In this document: piece after piece, positions 55,393 through 64,000 of the stretch | How positions within the stretch are numbered: the first letter of the stretch is position 1 | How the letters are laid out: the number at the start of each line of letters is the position of its first letter | Assembly (NCBI RefSeq): GCF_001043025.1 | Contig: NZ_JYLD01000007.1 | Span: forward strand, 1-64,000 | Source of the DNA: Pseudomonas helleri | Lineage (GTDB): Bacteria > Pseudomonadota > Gammaproteobacteria > Pseudomonadales > Pseudomonadaceae | Direction: 5' to 3' | DNA: 64,000 nucleotides | Notes under the pieces: generated by a model | What the model saw: the letters and a program-made list of their open reading frames with translations, nothing else | What the model was told of the DNA's origin: nothing | Databases searched by the model: none | Position numbers and translations under genes: made by a program

Positions 55393-56538
55393 GTGCACAT
55401 TCAAGGGTTTCACGACCTTAAGTTCGAAGCCGTGCGTGAGGCGTTTGCTGATTTGTTTAACGATCCGCAAGAGCGCGGAGCAGCACTGTGCATCCAGATC
55501 GCGGGCGAAACAGTGCTCGATCTGTGGGCCGGTACGGCTGACAAAGACGGCGAGCAGGCTTGGCACACAGATACCATCGTCAATCTGTTTTCGTGCACCA
55601 AGACCTTTACCGCAGTGACGGCCTTGCAACTGGTCGAAGAGGGCAAGCTGGCACTGGATGTTCCCGTTGCTCGCGATTGGCCTGAGTTTGCAGCGGCTGG
55701 CAAAGAGTCCATCACCCTTCGCCAGTTGTTGAGCCACCGTGCGGGTTTGCCTGCACTGCGCGAATTATTGCCGGCTGGCGCGTTGTATGAATGGCAAACC
55801 ATGGTCGATGCACTGGCCGCAGAGGCGCCATGGTGGACTCCGGGCGAAGGTCACGGGTACGCCGCGATTACCTACGGCTGGTTGCTGGGTGAGCTGATTC
55901 GTCGTGCAGACGGTCGCAGTCCCGGGAAGTCGATTGTGGCCCGCACGGCCACGCCATTGGGGCTGGACTTTCATGTCGGGCTCAAAGATGAAGAGTTTCA
56001 CCGCGTCGCGCATGTTGCCCGCACCAAGGGCAACATGGGTGATGAAGCGGCCCAACGGATGTTGAAAGCGATGATGAATGCCCCGTCTTCCATGACGACA
56101 CGGGCATTTACCAATCCGCCGTCTATTATGACCAGCACCAATAAGCCGGAATGGCGTCGTATGGAACAGCCCGCAGCGAATGGTCATGGTAATGCGCGAA
56201 GTTTGGCCGGCTTTTATAGCGGGTTGTTGGAGGGGAAATTGCTGGAAGCCGAAATGCTTGAGCAACTGACCCGTGAACACAGTCTGGGCGAGGATAAAAC
56301 CTTGCTCACCCGGACGCGTTTCGGGCTGGGCTGCATGCTGGATCAACCGGGCGTACCCAATGCCACGTTTGGCCTTGGGCCAAAGGCGTTTGGTCACCCT
56401 GGAGCAGGTGGTTCAATTGGCTTTGCCGACCCTGAACGCGAGGTTGCATTCGGGTTTGTGACTAATTCACTGGGGCCTTATGTTTTGATGGACCCACGCG
56501 CGCAAAAGTTGGTGAAAGTATTGGCACAGTGTTTATAA
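55393..56538 (+). CDS. Beta-lactamase-fold serine hydrolase (EstB type)
   Basis: A 381-residue class C beta-lactamase/esterase-family enzyme. The start is GTG 55393, with a strong AGGAGG five bases before it. That start gives exactly the length of the paralogue and aligns both N termini. The S-x-x-K motif is Ser67-Cys-Thr-Lys70, the Tyr motif lies in ITYGWLLGELIRR, and the H-x-G element is in FGHPGAGGSIGF. There is no signal peptide. It probably hydrolyses short-chain esters or lactones; the true substrate is unknown. It and the preceding gene arose by tandem duplication. The equivalent site in P. aeruginosa carries a single esterase gene. Confidence 0.88.
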   Translation: MHIQGFHDLKFEAVREAFADLFNDPQERGAALCIQIAGETVLDLWAGTADKDGEQAWHTDTIVNLFSCTKTFTAVTALQLVEEGKLALDVPVARDWPEFAAAGKESITLRQLLSHRAGLPALRELLPAGALYEWQTMVDALAAEAPWWTPGEGHGYAAITYGWLLGELIRRADGRSPGKSIVARTATPLGLDFHVGLKDEEFHRVAHVARTKGNMGDEAAQRMLKAMMNAPSSMTTRAFTNPPSIMTSTNKPEWRRMEQPAANGHGNARSLAGFYSGLLEGKLLEAEMLEQLTREHSLGEDKTLLTRTRFGLGCMLDQPGVPNATFGLGPKAFGHPGAGGSIGFADPEREVAFGFVTNSLGPYVLMDPRAQKLVKVLAQCL

Positions 56539-56647
56539 CCGGGTTTTTATAAACCGTAGGTCGGAACGCGATAGCTTTTATGTGTTCAATACGTTTTTTT
56601 ATATGGGCGTAGTGCCTTTTATTTTTAATTCATTGTGTGGATATTCA

Positions 56648-57799
56648 ATGTCATCTAATAAGACTCTCGCTCTGGCTCTTTGCCTGGCTATTACCGGTTG
56701 CGCACAAACTCCACAGAATGACGCCGAAGGTGGCCACAAATGGTGGCAGTTCGGGTCGTCTGATCAGGCTCCGACCGCTGGGGACAAAACTGCCAGCGCT
56801 TCAGCCAAACCAACGAACACGCCAGCTACGGCGCCAGCAGCCAAAACCGCTGCTGCGGCCCCAGCCCCTGCAGCGGCGCCTGCGCCAGTGGCCGCCGCAG
56901 CCAGCACGAGCAAAGACAGCGGTTCTAGCTGGTGGCCTTTTGGTGGTGGCGACACGGCCAAAAAAGACGCCCCGGCTGATAAAGCACCCGTCGTTGCCAA
57001 GGTAGCCTCGGCGCCTGCCGCGCCAAGCACGTCGAAAAACTGGTGGTGGCCGTTTGGTGGTGATGACAAAGCCACCAAGGCCGCCCCGATTGGCGTGATC
57101 CCGATGCCGGATCCGAAAATCACCCAAGCCTGGCTGGACGAGTACGAGCCGCGCCTGCGTGTTGCCATCAAAGACTCTAACTTGCAGTTGGAGCGTCGCG
57201 AGAACTTGATCGTGATCGTCGCCGCCGCTGACAGCGCGTTCAAACCTACGCGTCCGGATTTGCTGATGCCGTCCATGCTCGGCCCGTTCACCCGTGTGGC
57301 CAAAGTGGTCGAAGGCGACCCTAAAACCGCTGTACTGGTACTCGGTCATGCCGACGCTTCGGGCACCATGGCAGCCAACACCCGCTTGAGCCTGGACCGC
57401 GCCAAATCGGTGGCCGCGATTTTCCGCATGAGCGGACTGCAAGGTAACCGTCTGACCCTGCGTGGCATGGGCTCTGTCATGCCACGTGCGGCGAACGACA
57501 GTAACGAAGGCCGTGCATTGAACCGCCGCGTAGAAATCATGATGACCCCGCAAGCCACCATGTTGGCGCTGGTCAGCAAATACAGCCAACCGGTACTGAC
57601 CCCCGAAGAGCTGGTTGCCGCTCAACCGGCCGTAGCGCCTTCGACGCTGGCCAAGACTGATTCCGTGTCGGCTAGCAAGAAGGCAGCGCATGCCAAGAAA
57701 GCCGCACCGGCTAAAAAAGCTGCCCCGGCCAAAAAACCGGTAGTGGCCAAAGCCGCAGCGGACAAAAAAGTGGCTGCCAACGATCAGAACAAGAACTGA
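56648..57799 (+). CDS. OmpA-family lipoprotein with low-complexity linkers
   Basis: A 383-residue protein: lipoprotein signal (ALCLAITGC, Cys18), a Trp-rich motif repeated three times (KWWQFGSSD, SWWPFGGGD, NWWWPFGGDD) in an Ala/Pro/Lys-rich linker to about residue 140, then an OmpA C-terminal domain (about 155-310, LVLGHADASGTMAAN, NRRVEIMM) that binds peptidoglycan. The last 50 residues are a Lys/Ala-rich tail (KKAAPAKKAAPAKKPVVA). It likely tethers the outer membrane to the cell wall. The start ATG 56648 gives the lipobox at a normal distance. It is followed by pdxH in the genus-typical order. Confidence 0.87.
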   Translation: MSSNKTLALALCLAITGCAQTPQNDAEGGHKWWQFGSSDQAPTAGDKTASASAKPTNTPATAPAAKTAAAAPAPAAAPAPVAAAASTSKDSGSSWWPFGGGDTAKKDAPADKAPVVAKVASAPAAPSTSKNWWWPFGGDDKATKAAPIGVIPMPDPKITQAWLDEYEPRLRVAIKDSNLQLERRENLIVIVAAADSAFKPTRPDLLMPSMLGPFTRVAKVVEGDPKTAVLVLGHADASGTMAANTRLSLDRAKSVAAIFRMSGLQGNRLTLRGMGSVMPRAANDSNEGRALNRRVEIMMTPQATMLALVSKYSQPVLTPEELVAAQPAVAPSTLAKTDSVSASKKAAHAKKAAPAKKAAPAKKPVVAKAAADKKVAANDQNKN

Positions 57800-57823
57800 T
57801 TGTTTTAGGGAAGGATTGCCCTC

Positions 57824-58471
57824 ATGACCCAAGCGCTGGCCGATATGCGCCGCGATTACACCCGTGACGGGCTGGCCGAGGCGCAAGCCCCGGCCGAGCC
57901 TTTTGCGCTGTTTCATCAGTGGTTCAATGACGCGGTCAAGACCGAGCAACCGCCGGTTGAGGCCAATGCCATGACTCTGGCCACGGTGGACGCCGAAGGG
58001 CGTCCGCATTGCCGGGTGCTCTTGCTTAAAGGGCTGGATGAACAAGGTTTTACCTTTTTCACCAACTACACCAGCGCCAAGGGTGAGCAGCTGGCAGCGC
58101 GTCCTTTTGCCGCCATGACGTTCTTTTGGCCCACCCTGGAGCGACAAGTGCGCATCGAAGGCCAAGTGGTCAAGGTGACACCGCAGGAGTCCGACGCTTA
58201 CTATCAGGTGCGCCCCTTGGGTAGCCGGATCGGGGCCTGGGCTTCACCGCAAAGCCAGGTGATTGCAGACCGTGAGGCGTTGACCACACTGCTGGCGGCC
58301 ACTCAGGCACGTTTTAGTGACACGCAGCCGCATTGCCCGGAACACTGGGGCGGTTATCGTTTACTGCCACAGCGTATTGAGTTTTGGCAGGGGCGCCCGA
58401 GCCGCTTGCATGACCGGCTCAACTATCGCCGTGAGGGCGCTGAGTGGGTGCGTGAGCGTCTGGCTCCCTGA
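57824..58471 (+). CDS. pdxH: Pyridoxine/pyridoxamine 5'-phosphate oxidase
   Basis: A 215-residue FMN enzyme that makes pyridoxal 5'-phosphate from PNP or PMP. Characteristic blocks are [36 protein letters not shown], and the C-terminal [17 protein letters not shown] signature that binds substrate and FMN. It lies 25 bases after the OmpA-lipoprotein gene. Length is as expected. Confidence 0.97.
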   Translation: MTQALADMRRDYTRDGLAEAQAPAEPFALFHQWFNDAVKTEQPPVEANAMTLATVDAEGRPHCRVLLLKGLDEQGFTFFTNYTSAKGEQLAARPFAAMTFFWPTLERQVRIEGQVVKVTPQESDAYYQVRPLGSRIGAWASPQSQVIADREALTTLLAATQARFSDTQPHCPEHWGGYRLLPQRIEFWQGRPSRLHDRLNYRREGAEWVRERLAP

Positions 58472-58664
58472 AAACGTAATAAACAACGGTGGTGTGCGAG
58501 TCAAAACGGCTATTTCGCGCTACCCTTGTCGTTAATTTGTAAGCGTCTGTCACCCACGCTGTGTCTGTACAGGCGCTGAATAAAGACCACATTATCTGCG
58601 CTGCGCGGTGACAGGCACCCGGTTGCAGAGTTTAATGAATCCCTGATCTTTTGGAGTTGATCCT

Positions 58665-59129
58665 ATGCGTAAGACCGCACTGTTAGTTGCAGCTATTTCG
58701 ACCATGACAGTTCTGTTGAGCGGCTGTGCCTCGAACTTGACCGGTGACACCTATTCGCGTGATGAGGCGCGTCGCGTACAAACCGTACGTACCGGCACTA
58801 TCGTTGCCCTGCGCCCTGTGCAAATCGAAGGCACCAAAACCCCAATCGGCGCCGCAACAGGTGCTGTGATCGGCGGCGTTGGCGGCAGCGCCATCGGTGG
58901 CGGGCGTGGCAGCATCGTGACTGCAGTGATCGGCGCAGTAGCCGGTGGCCTGCTGGGTTCGGCTGCTGAGTCGGGCCTGACCAAAACCCAAGGTGTTGAA
59001 ATCACCGTGCGTGAAGACGACGGCAGCACCCGTGCTTATGTTCAACAGGTTGAGCCGAACCAGGTATTCCGTACCGGCGAGCGCGTACGCATCATGACCG
59101 TTGACGGCACCAGCCGCGTGACCCAATAA
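58665..59129 (+). CDS. SlyB-like glycine-zipper outer-membrane lipoprotein
   Basis: A 154-residue lipoprotein (VLLSGC, Cys21) with a glycine-zipper segment (about 68-105, GAVIGGVGGSAIGGGRGS and GAVAGGLLGSAAESG) of the Rickettsia 17-kDa/SlyB type, and a C-terminal beta region ending VRIMTVDGTSRVTQ. These proteins act in outer-membrane integrity under stress. It is preceded by a 193-base promoter gap and followed by a strong terminator. Confidence 0.9.
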   Translation: MRKTALLVAAISTMTVLLSGCASNLTGDTYSRDEARRVQTVRTGTIVALRPVQIEGTKTPIGAATGAVIGGVGGSAIGGGRGSIVTAVIGAVAGGLLGSAAESGLTKTQGVEITVREDDGSTRAYVQQVEPNQVFRTGERVRIMTVDGTSRVTQ

Positions 59130-59146
59130 GCTGTAGCTGGGCACTA

Positions 59147-59188
59147 AAACAAAACCCCGGCCAGTGTGAACTGGCCGGGGTTTTTTTA
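59147..59188. terminator. Bidirectional terminator slyB-like / PAP2
   Basis: CCCCGGCCAGT-GTGA-ACTGGCCGGGG, flanked by A- and T-runs, between convergent genes. Confidence 0.95.
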
Positions 59189-59215
59189 TGCGCGGGTGCA
59201 GCCAGCCGGGTTGGC

Positions 59216-59836
59216 TCAGGACGAGCGTCTGAACGCCTGTTCGGCACCTGACAGCGATATGGCGATGCGATCCAGCAGCCTTTCGGCCGAGTATTTGGGT
59301 GCGACAGCGCACACCAGTACCACAGCCAACCCTAGCGCCAGCGCCGGGCGAGGTATTTTGCCGATGTTGGATTGGCTCAGCATGACCAGAAAAATGAATG
59401 CGGCGATCGTGCCTACCAACGCGCCCGCAATGGCTTCTGACAAGGGGTGGATGGTCAGGGCGATGTAGTTGATGCTGAACCACCAGGTCAGTACTACCCC
59501 GACCCCGAAGGCCGGCCAGCGCAAACGCGGGTTAATTTGCTGGCACAACAGGCTCAGCATCACGGTGAACACCAGGCAGGTATTGGTCGCATGCCCGCTG
59601 AACACCGCAATGTCCAGGCTGTGCAAGCCAATTCCCCAGCCCTTGAACAGGATTTTGGTCACGCCTACGATGAAGTAGGCAGACAGCAGGACACCCAGCC
59701 ACAACACCGCGATTTTTTTAGAGGCAGCAGCCCACAGCCAGGCTGCGATGACCAAGGCTGCCGGGAACATCACACTGATGCCCCCGTACTGCACAAATTG
59801 AAGTTTTGCGTCCACATTTCCCTCGTTGGGCGACAA
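59216..59836 (-). CDS. PAP2-superfamily membrane protein
   Basis: A 206-residue protein with five or six membrane helices. The SGH motif of type 2 phosphatidic acid phosphatases is present (VFSGHATNTCLVF), and the third motif has the nucleophilic His but reads Y...IHPLSE with Glu where Asp is usual. The first motif (K-x6-R-P) is not recognisable. It may hydrolyse lipid pyrophosphates in the membrane, but the motif losses leave activity open. It is monocistronic, with nhaA upstream on the same strand after a gap. Confidence 0.75.
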   Translation of the reverse strand: MSPNEGNVDAKLQFVQYGGISVMFPAALVIAAWLWAAASKKIAVLWLGVLLSAYFIVGVTKILFKGWGIGLHSLDIAVFSGHATNTCLVFTVMLSLLCQQINPRLRWPAFGVGVVLTWWFSINYIALTIHPLSEAIAGALVGTIAAFIFLVMLSQSNIGKIPRPALALGLAVVLVCAVAPKYSAERLLDRIAISLSGAEQAFRRSS

Positions 59837-59900
59837 AAAACCATCAGGGGCAACACCGGTTAACGGTGCTGCCCCTGTGAGAATCCCTGTTGATGTTGAG

Positions 59901-61082
59901 TTACACGTCTGCCTGTTTACGGCTGAAGACGGCGGTAACAGCGTAGCCGATCAGAGCCGCGAGGATTGAGCCGGTCAAGATCCCCATGCGGTCCATGCCG
60001 ACGTACTCACTGCTGCCCGGCACAAACGCCAGTGAGCCGACGAACAGGCTCATGGTGAAGCCGATACCACAGAGAATCGCCACCCCAAACACCTGTCCCC
60101 AGTTGGCTCCTGCCGGCAATGCCGCCAGGCCTGCTTTGATAGCGATCCAGGTCAGACCAAACACACCCACGGTTTTGCCGATCAGCAAGCCAGCGGCAAT
60201 GCCCAGCGGCACGTGGTGAGTGAAGCTGTGCAGATTGACACCGGCCAGCGATACGCCCGCGTTGGCGAAGGCAAACAGCGGCAGAATCCCGTAGGACACC
60301 CAGGGGTGCAGGGCGTGCTCAATCGTCAGCAATGGCGAAGTTTCGGCGTTTTTGGTGCGCAGCGGGATGCAGAACGCCAGGGTTACGCCTGCCAGCGTGG
60401 CATGCACGCCGCTTTTGAGCACGCAGACCCACAGGATCAGGCCGATGATCATATACGGCGCGATCTTGATCACGCCCATGCGGTTCATCACGATCAGGGC
60501 AATCAGGCAGGCCGCTGCCAGCAGCAACGACACGCCGGAGAGTTCGCTGGAGTAGAACACCGCAATAACGATGATGGCCCCCAGATCGTCGATGATCGCC
60601 AGGGTCATCAGGAACAATTTGAGTGAAACCGGTACACGCTTGCCCAGCAAGGCTAATACGCCGAGGGCGAAAGCAATGTCGGTGGCCATGGGGATCGCCC
60701 AGCCATCGAGTGCATCGGGGTAGTCTTTGTTGAGGAACCAGTAAATCAGTGCCGGCACTACCATCCCGCCAATGGCCGCTGCGCCGGGCAGTACGACCTG
60801 GGAGGGTTTGGACAGGTGGCCCTCAAGCAGCTCGCGCTTGACCTCCAGACCAATCAGCAGAAAAAACAACGCCATCAGGCCGTCGTTGATCCATAGCAGC
60901 GAAGGTTTGGCGATTTGCAGGGCACCGATCTGCACGGCCACAGGCACATCAAGAAATGCCGTGTAGTAGTGCGAAAGCGGTGAGTTATTGATGATTAACG
61001 CCAGAGCCGCAGCTGCAATCAACAGCAGACCGCTGGCAGCTTCCATCTGAAAGAAACGAGTGAAAGTGCTACGCAGAGGCAA
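59901..61082 (-). CDS. nhaA: Na+/H+ antiporter NhaA
   Basis: A 393-residue antiporter with about 12 helices that exports Na+ in exchange for protons at alkaline pH or high salt. The ion-binding Asp pair is in [15 protein letters not shown]. The pH-sensor-like [14 protein letters not shown] segment is present. The start TTG at 61082 ([11 protein letters not shown]) is chosen because GGAG lies just upstream and the family begins there; an ATG twelve codons earlier (61118) is possible. Length fits E. coli NhaA. Confidence 0.92.
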   Translation of the reverse strand: MPLRSTFTRFFQMEAASGLLLIAAAALALIINNSPLSHYYTAFLDVPVAVQIGALQIAKPSLLWINDGLMALFFLLIGLEVKRELLEGHLSKPSQVVLPGAAAIGGMVVPALIYWFLNKDYPDALDGWAIPMATDIAFALGVLALLGKRVPVSLKLFLMTLAIIDDLGAIIVIAVFYSSELSGVSLLLAAACLIALIVMNRMGVIKIAPYMIIGLILWVCVLKSGVHATLAGVTLAFCIPLRTKNAETSPLLTIEHALHPWVSYGILPLFAFANAGVSLAGVNLHSFTHHVPLGIAAGLLIGKTVGVFGLTWIAIKAGLAALPAGANWGQVFGVAILCGIGFTMSLFVGSLAFVPGSSEYVGMDRMGILTGSILAALIGYAVTAVFSRKQADV

Positions 61083-61260
61083 GGTGGCTCTCCAACGAAT
61101 GGTTATTAGGTGCGACACCCTAACCTGTGCGGATAGTTGTTAAAACAAAAACTATATTCTTTTTTGTTATAAGCAACGTATTGATCCCGCACCGTCTACG
61201 AGACTATCAGCTATGTATCTAAATAAGTCGGGAAACAGCGAAATACGCTGTGGGAAAGGT

Positions 61261-61293
61261 CTTGCTGGAGCGAGGCAAACTCGCTCCAGCAAG
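61261..61293. terminator. REP-like 14-bp hairpin at the FAD gene end
   Basis: CTTGCTGGAGCGAG and CTCGCTCCAGCAAG with loop GCAAA. It lies 7 bases past the stop of the FAD dehydrogenase gene and shares the GGAGCGAG core of the REPINs. Confidence 0.65.
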
Positions 61294-61300
61294 GGCGATA

Positions 61301-62911
61301 TTACGCCTCGATACCGAGGATATCGCGTGCTACTGCTTCAGCGATGCGGATGCCGTCAACACCGGCAGACATGATGCCGCCTGCATAGCCTGCGCCTTCA
61401 CCGGCCGGGAACAGACCTTTGACGTTCAGGCTTTGCATCGACGCGTCACGGGTGATGCGCAACGGCGATGAGGTGCGGGTTTCGATGCCGGTCAGAACCG
61501 CGTCGTGCATCGAGAAGCCGCGAATTTGTTTCTCGAACGCTGGCAGTGCTTCGCGGATCGCTTCAATGGCGTAGGCAGGCAGGGCCAGGGCTAGATCACC
61601 CAGGGAAATCCCCGGCTTATAGGACGGCTCCACGCTGCCCAGCTCAGTGGACGGCTTGCTGGCAATGAAGTCGCCCACCAACTGCGCCGGGGCTTCGTAG
61701 TTGCTGCCACCCAGCACGTAGGCGTGGGCTTCGAGGCGCTCTTGCAGCTCGATACCGGCCAAAGGCCCGCCCGGATAGTCTTCTGGCGTAATGCCGACAA
61801 CGATGCCGGAGTTGGCGTTGCGCTCGTTACGTGAGTATTGGCTCATGCCGTTGGTGACGACGCGGCCTGGCTCGCTGGTCGCGGCCACAACGGTACCGCC
61901 AGGGCACATGCAGAAGCTGTACACCGACCGACCATTTTTGGCGTGGTGCACCAGTTTGTAGTCGGCGGCGCCGAGTTTCGGGTGACCGGCGTATTTGCCC
62001 AGACGTGCGCTGTCGATCAGCGATTGCGGGTGTTCAATACGAAAACCCACCGAGAACGGCTTGGCTTCCATGTACACGCCACGGCCGTGGAGCATGCGGA
62101 AGGTGTCGCGGGCGCTGTGGCCCAGGGCCATGATCACGTGACGGGCCTTCAATTGCTCGCCGTCAGCCAGCACCACGCCTGTCAGTTGGCCGTCTTCAAT
62201 CAGCACGTCAGTTACGCGCTGTTGGAAACGCACTTCGCCGCCCAGCGCGATGATCTGCTGGCGCATGTTTTCAACCACGCCGGTCAAACGGAAGGTACCG
62301 ATGTGCGGTTTGCTGACGTAGAGGATCTCTTCGGGAGCACCGGCTTTGACAAACTCGTGCAGCACTTTGCGGCCGTGGTGTTTCGGGTCTTTGATCTGGC
62401 TGTAGAGCTTGCCGTCGGAGAATGTCCCGGCGCCACCTTCACCGAACTGCACGTTGGACTCGGGGTTCAGGACATTTTTACGCCACAGGCCCCAGGTGTC
62501 TTTGGTGCGCTGGCGCACTTCGGTGCCGCGCTCAAGAATGATCGGCTTGAAGCCCATTTGGGCCAGCAGCAGACCGGCGAAAATCCCGCAGGGGCCAAAG
62601 CCCACCACAATCGGGCGATCGCTCAAATCCTGTGGTGCCTGACCAACCACTTTGTAGCTGACATCCGGTGCAGGGTTGACGTTACGGTCGTCGGCGAAGG
62701 TGTGCAGCAACGCCGCTTCATCCCGCACGCTCAGGTCGATGGTGTAGATGAAGCACAATTCGGAGGTTTTTTTACGCGCGTCGTAACTGCGCTTGAACAA
62801 GGTGAAATCGAGCAAGTCATCGCTGGCGATGCCCAGGCGCTGCACGATGGCAGTGCGCAGGTCTTCTTCGGGATGGTCGATTGGCAACTTGAGTTCGGTG
62901 ATTCGTAACAT
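61301..62911 (-). CDS. FAD-dependent dehydrogenase (COG2509 type)
   Basis: A 536-residue flavoprotein. An N-terminal region of about 90 residues (LRITELKLPIDHPEEDL) precedes the FAD-binding GFGPCGIFAGLLLAQMG. Further blocks are FGEGGAGTFSDGKL, ALGHSARDTFRML and MCPGGTVVAATSE, and near the C-terminus FPAGEGAGYAGGIMSAGVDGIR. This is the family of uncharacterised FAD-dependent dehydrogenases that I recall from many bacteria. The substrate is unknown. It stands alone, between nhaA and a lipoprotein gene, on the minus strand. Confidence 0.88.
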   Translation of the reverse strand: MLRITELKLPIDHPEEDLRTAIVQRLGIASDDLLDFTLFKRSYDARKKTSELCFIYTIDLSVRDEAALLHTFADDRNVNPAPDVSYKVVGQAPQDLSDRPIVVGFGPCGIFAGLLLAQMGFKPIILERGTEVRQRTKDTWGLWRKNVLNPESNVQFGEGGAGTFSDGKLYSQIKDPKHHGRKVLHEFVKAGAPEEILYVSKPHIGTFRLTGVVENMRQQIIALGGEVRFQQRVTDVLIEDGQLTGVVLADGEQLKARHVIMALGHSARDTFRMLHGRGVYMEAKPFSVGFRIEHPQSLIDSARLGKYAGHPKLGAADYKLVHHAKNGRSVYSFCMCPGGTVVAATSEPGRVVTNGMSQYSRNERNANSGIVVGITPEDYPGGPLAGIELQERLEAHAYVLGGSNYEAPAQLVGDFIASKPSTELGSVEPSYKPGISLGDLALALPAYAIEAIREALPAFEKQIRGFSMHDAVLTGIETRTSSPLRITRDASMQSLNVKGLFPAGEGAGYAGGIMSAGVDGIRIAEAVARDILGIEA

Positions 62912-63029
62912 GACGGTGTCCAGTGTCGGGGCCAGGTAAACCCCGGCAGCCTTATGCGAACCGGGGATTATAGGCGGCTTCGAACCGTTGGGTCAGGTTA
63001 AAACAGCAATCTGCGGTTACAGTTGTCGG

Positions 63030-63704
63030 TTAGTCGTTACGCGCGCCACCAAAATAACCGCAACCGCGTTGAACCTGGCCATTGACCCGCAGTTCAGCCG
63101 AAAGGTGTTGCACGCTGCCGTTGACGCTGTCGGTGCAACGCTGCGGGGCGACCCAGAGCTCAATGCGCTGATTATTGGCCTCTGTGGACAGTGAGAAGCG
63201 GCTATCACCGATCTGCTCTTCAACGTAAGGCAGCGCCAGATCTTGTTGGCCTTCGCGTTTGAGGATCAAACCTTTACCGCCTGCTTGTACTTCCCAGGCA
63301 GGCCCGTTGCCGTTGGCGTGCACTGTTTGTTGCTTGAAGTTGGGGTCTTGGCAGGCAGCGCTGCTGCGCTCAAGGCGGTACACCTGTTGCAGCTTGACCT
63401 CGCCTTGCTCACCCGGAGTTTTGGCGCTGACGAAGCTGCCGCGAATATCGGCGAACAGCTTGCCTGGTTTGACCGGCATGTCGGTTGCGTCCTGGATCAG
63501 TGTGGTACTGGCGCCATCACTGACCACATAGCGCTGTTGGCCAACGCAGGGTTGGAAAACCAGTTGGCCGTTGTCTGACACCAGTTCGCCCTGAAGGCGA
63601 GTCAGGCCGGCGTTGCTATCAACGGGTTTGCTGTTCAGCAACTGGCAGCCGGCAAAGACGGGCAACAGGGCGACTAAAACTAAGGAACGGGCAGCGCGCA
63701 TCAT
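63030..63704 (-). CDS. Lipoprotein, COG3650-like, function unknown
   Basis: A 224-residue lipoprotein (LLPVFAGC, Cys20). The mature part is beta-rich and has a conserved C-terminal segment with two cysteines (APQRCTDSVNGSVQHLSAEL and GCGYFGG), typical of the COG3650/META-like envelope proteins of pseudomonads. The start has two adjacent Met codons. No operon partner is visible: the next gene ends 80 bases upstream on the same strand. Confidence 0.8.
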   Translation of the reverse strand: MMRAARSLVLVALLPVFAGCQLLNSKPVDSNAGLTRLQGELVSDNGQLVFQPCVGQQRYVVSDGASTTLIQDATDMPVKPGKLFADIRGSFVSAKTPGEQGEVKLQQVYRLERSSAACQDPNFKQQTVHANGNGPAWEVQAGGKGLILKREGQQDLALPYVEEQIGDSRFSLSTEANNQRIELWVAPQRCTDSVNGSVQHLSAELRVNGQVQRGCGYFGGARND

Positions 63705-63785
63705 TCGGACTCCTGACTAATGCCGTCACGTTACTTAGGCTCGCCGTGCATCACAAGCCCGTCCCCTCAAATCTGACAATGTGCT

Positions 63786-64000
63786 TTAGCCCACCTGATA
63801 GGTCTGTCCGGTGTGCAGGCCTTCGACACTTTTGGCGTAAGCCAGCGCCACATCGGCGGCTGCTACCGGCTTGAAGCCACGGAAGTAGGGCGCGTATTTG
63901 TCCATCGCCTCTGCCAGCACCGTAGGGCTGACGGAGTTCACCCGTAGCCCGCGAGGGAGTTCAATCGCAGCTGCCCGGACAAAGCCGTCGAGCGCAGCGT
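63786..64000 (-). CDS. Short-chain dehydrogenase/reductase, C-terminal part
   Basis: The last 70 or so residues of a gene that continues beyond the window. The reading ALDGFVRAAAIELPRG followed by LRVNSVSPTVL is the C-terminal core of an SDR: the helix after the catalytic Tyr/Lys, then the conserved R-V-N-x-V-S-P. It ends HTGQTYQVG. The catalytic residues and cofactor loop lie outside, so substrate cannot be judged. Confidence 0.85.
   Translation of the reverse strand, partial: AALDGFVRAAAIELPRGLRVNSVSPTVLAEAMDKYAPYFRGFKPVAAADVALAYAKSVEGLHTGQTYQVG

Noticed and set aside
56801..58165. A 454-codon Arg/Gly-rich open frame opposite the OmpA lipoprotein and pdxH
   Set aside because: It spans two real genes in antisense; its composition is an artefact of their Ala/Pro-rich codons.

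Overview
The window is a chromosomal segment of a Pseudomonas, most likely from the P. fluorescens / P. putida side of the genus. This rests on gene content and order: aauSR-aatJQMP, glpFKRD, argF-grxD-bfr-bfd-peroxiredoxin-rnt-pyrC-motY-argG, nth-rnfB-metG-apbC-csp-dcd, and quiP-gst...dinG...esterase-ompA-pdxH. It also rests on GC-rich coding DNA and on dispersed REP/REPIN hairpins typical of fluorescent pseudomonads. No rRNA, tRNA, IS transposase, integrase or CRISPR array was seen.

Layout. (1) 0.3-7.5 kb, minus strand: the acidic amino acid uptake unit. The two-component pair AauS/AauR lies beside the ABC transporter genes aatJQMP, and glpM is fused translationally to the end of aauR. Upstream of aatJ there is a near-consensus sigma54 promoter and two TTCGG-N4-CCGAA boxes. 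(2) 7.6-12.9 kb, minus strand: the glycerol regulon glpF-glpK-glpR-glpD, with E. coli-like GlpR operators before glpD and a weaker one before glpF. (3) 13.1-22.5 kb: ybaK, argF coupled to an orphan ABC ATPase, grxD, the iron-storage pair bfr/bfd with a Fur-like box, a 2-Cys peroxiredoxin, rnt-pyrC, motY and argG. (4) 22.5-24.5 kb: an anomalous low-GC patch with one unknown two-helix membrane protein and about 1.15 kb of strongly strand-skewed DNA without a convincing gene. (5) 24.5-32.3 kb: a NarL-type response regulator, nth, an anchor-less RnfB, metG, apbC, a cold-shock protein, dcd and a small proline-rich protein. (6) 32.3-36.5 kb, minus strand: a complete aotJQMOP-type basic amino acid importer. 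(7) 36.8-41.9 kb, minus strand: a QuiP-type acylase, a glutathione transferase and a run of small SEC-C / LEA / DUF genes. (8) 42.1-46.8 kb, plus strand: a toxin-like protein of about 1576 residues with a compositionally mosaic body, the most unusual gene here. (9) 46.9-59.2 kb: a DUF1145/collagen-like pair, a composite repeat cluster, a CopD-like membrane protein, dinG, an agarase-like hydrolase, two tandem beta-lactamase-fold hydrolases (one with Cys in place of the catalytic Ser), an OmpA lipoprotein, pdxH and a SlyB-like lipoprotein. (10) 59.2-64 kb, minus strand: a PAP2-like protein, nhaA, a FAD dehydrogenase, a lipoprotein and the end of a short-chain dehydrogenase.

Most of the window is conserved core metabolism and transport. 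Less ordinary are the mosaic toxin-like gene inserted in a conserved block, the G/T-rich patch at 22.5-24.5 kb, the Ser-to-Cys hydrolase duplication, and the modular repeats at 48 kb that recur at the window start. All names come from reading the translations and from memory of the families; no database search was run.
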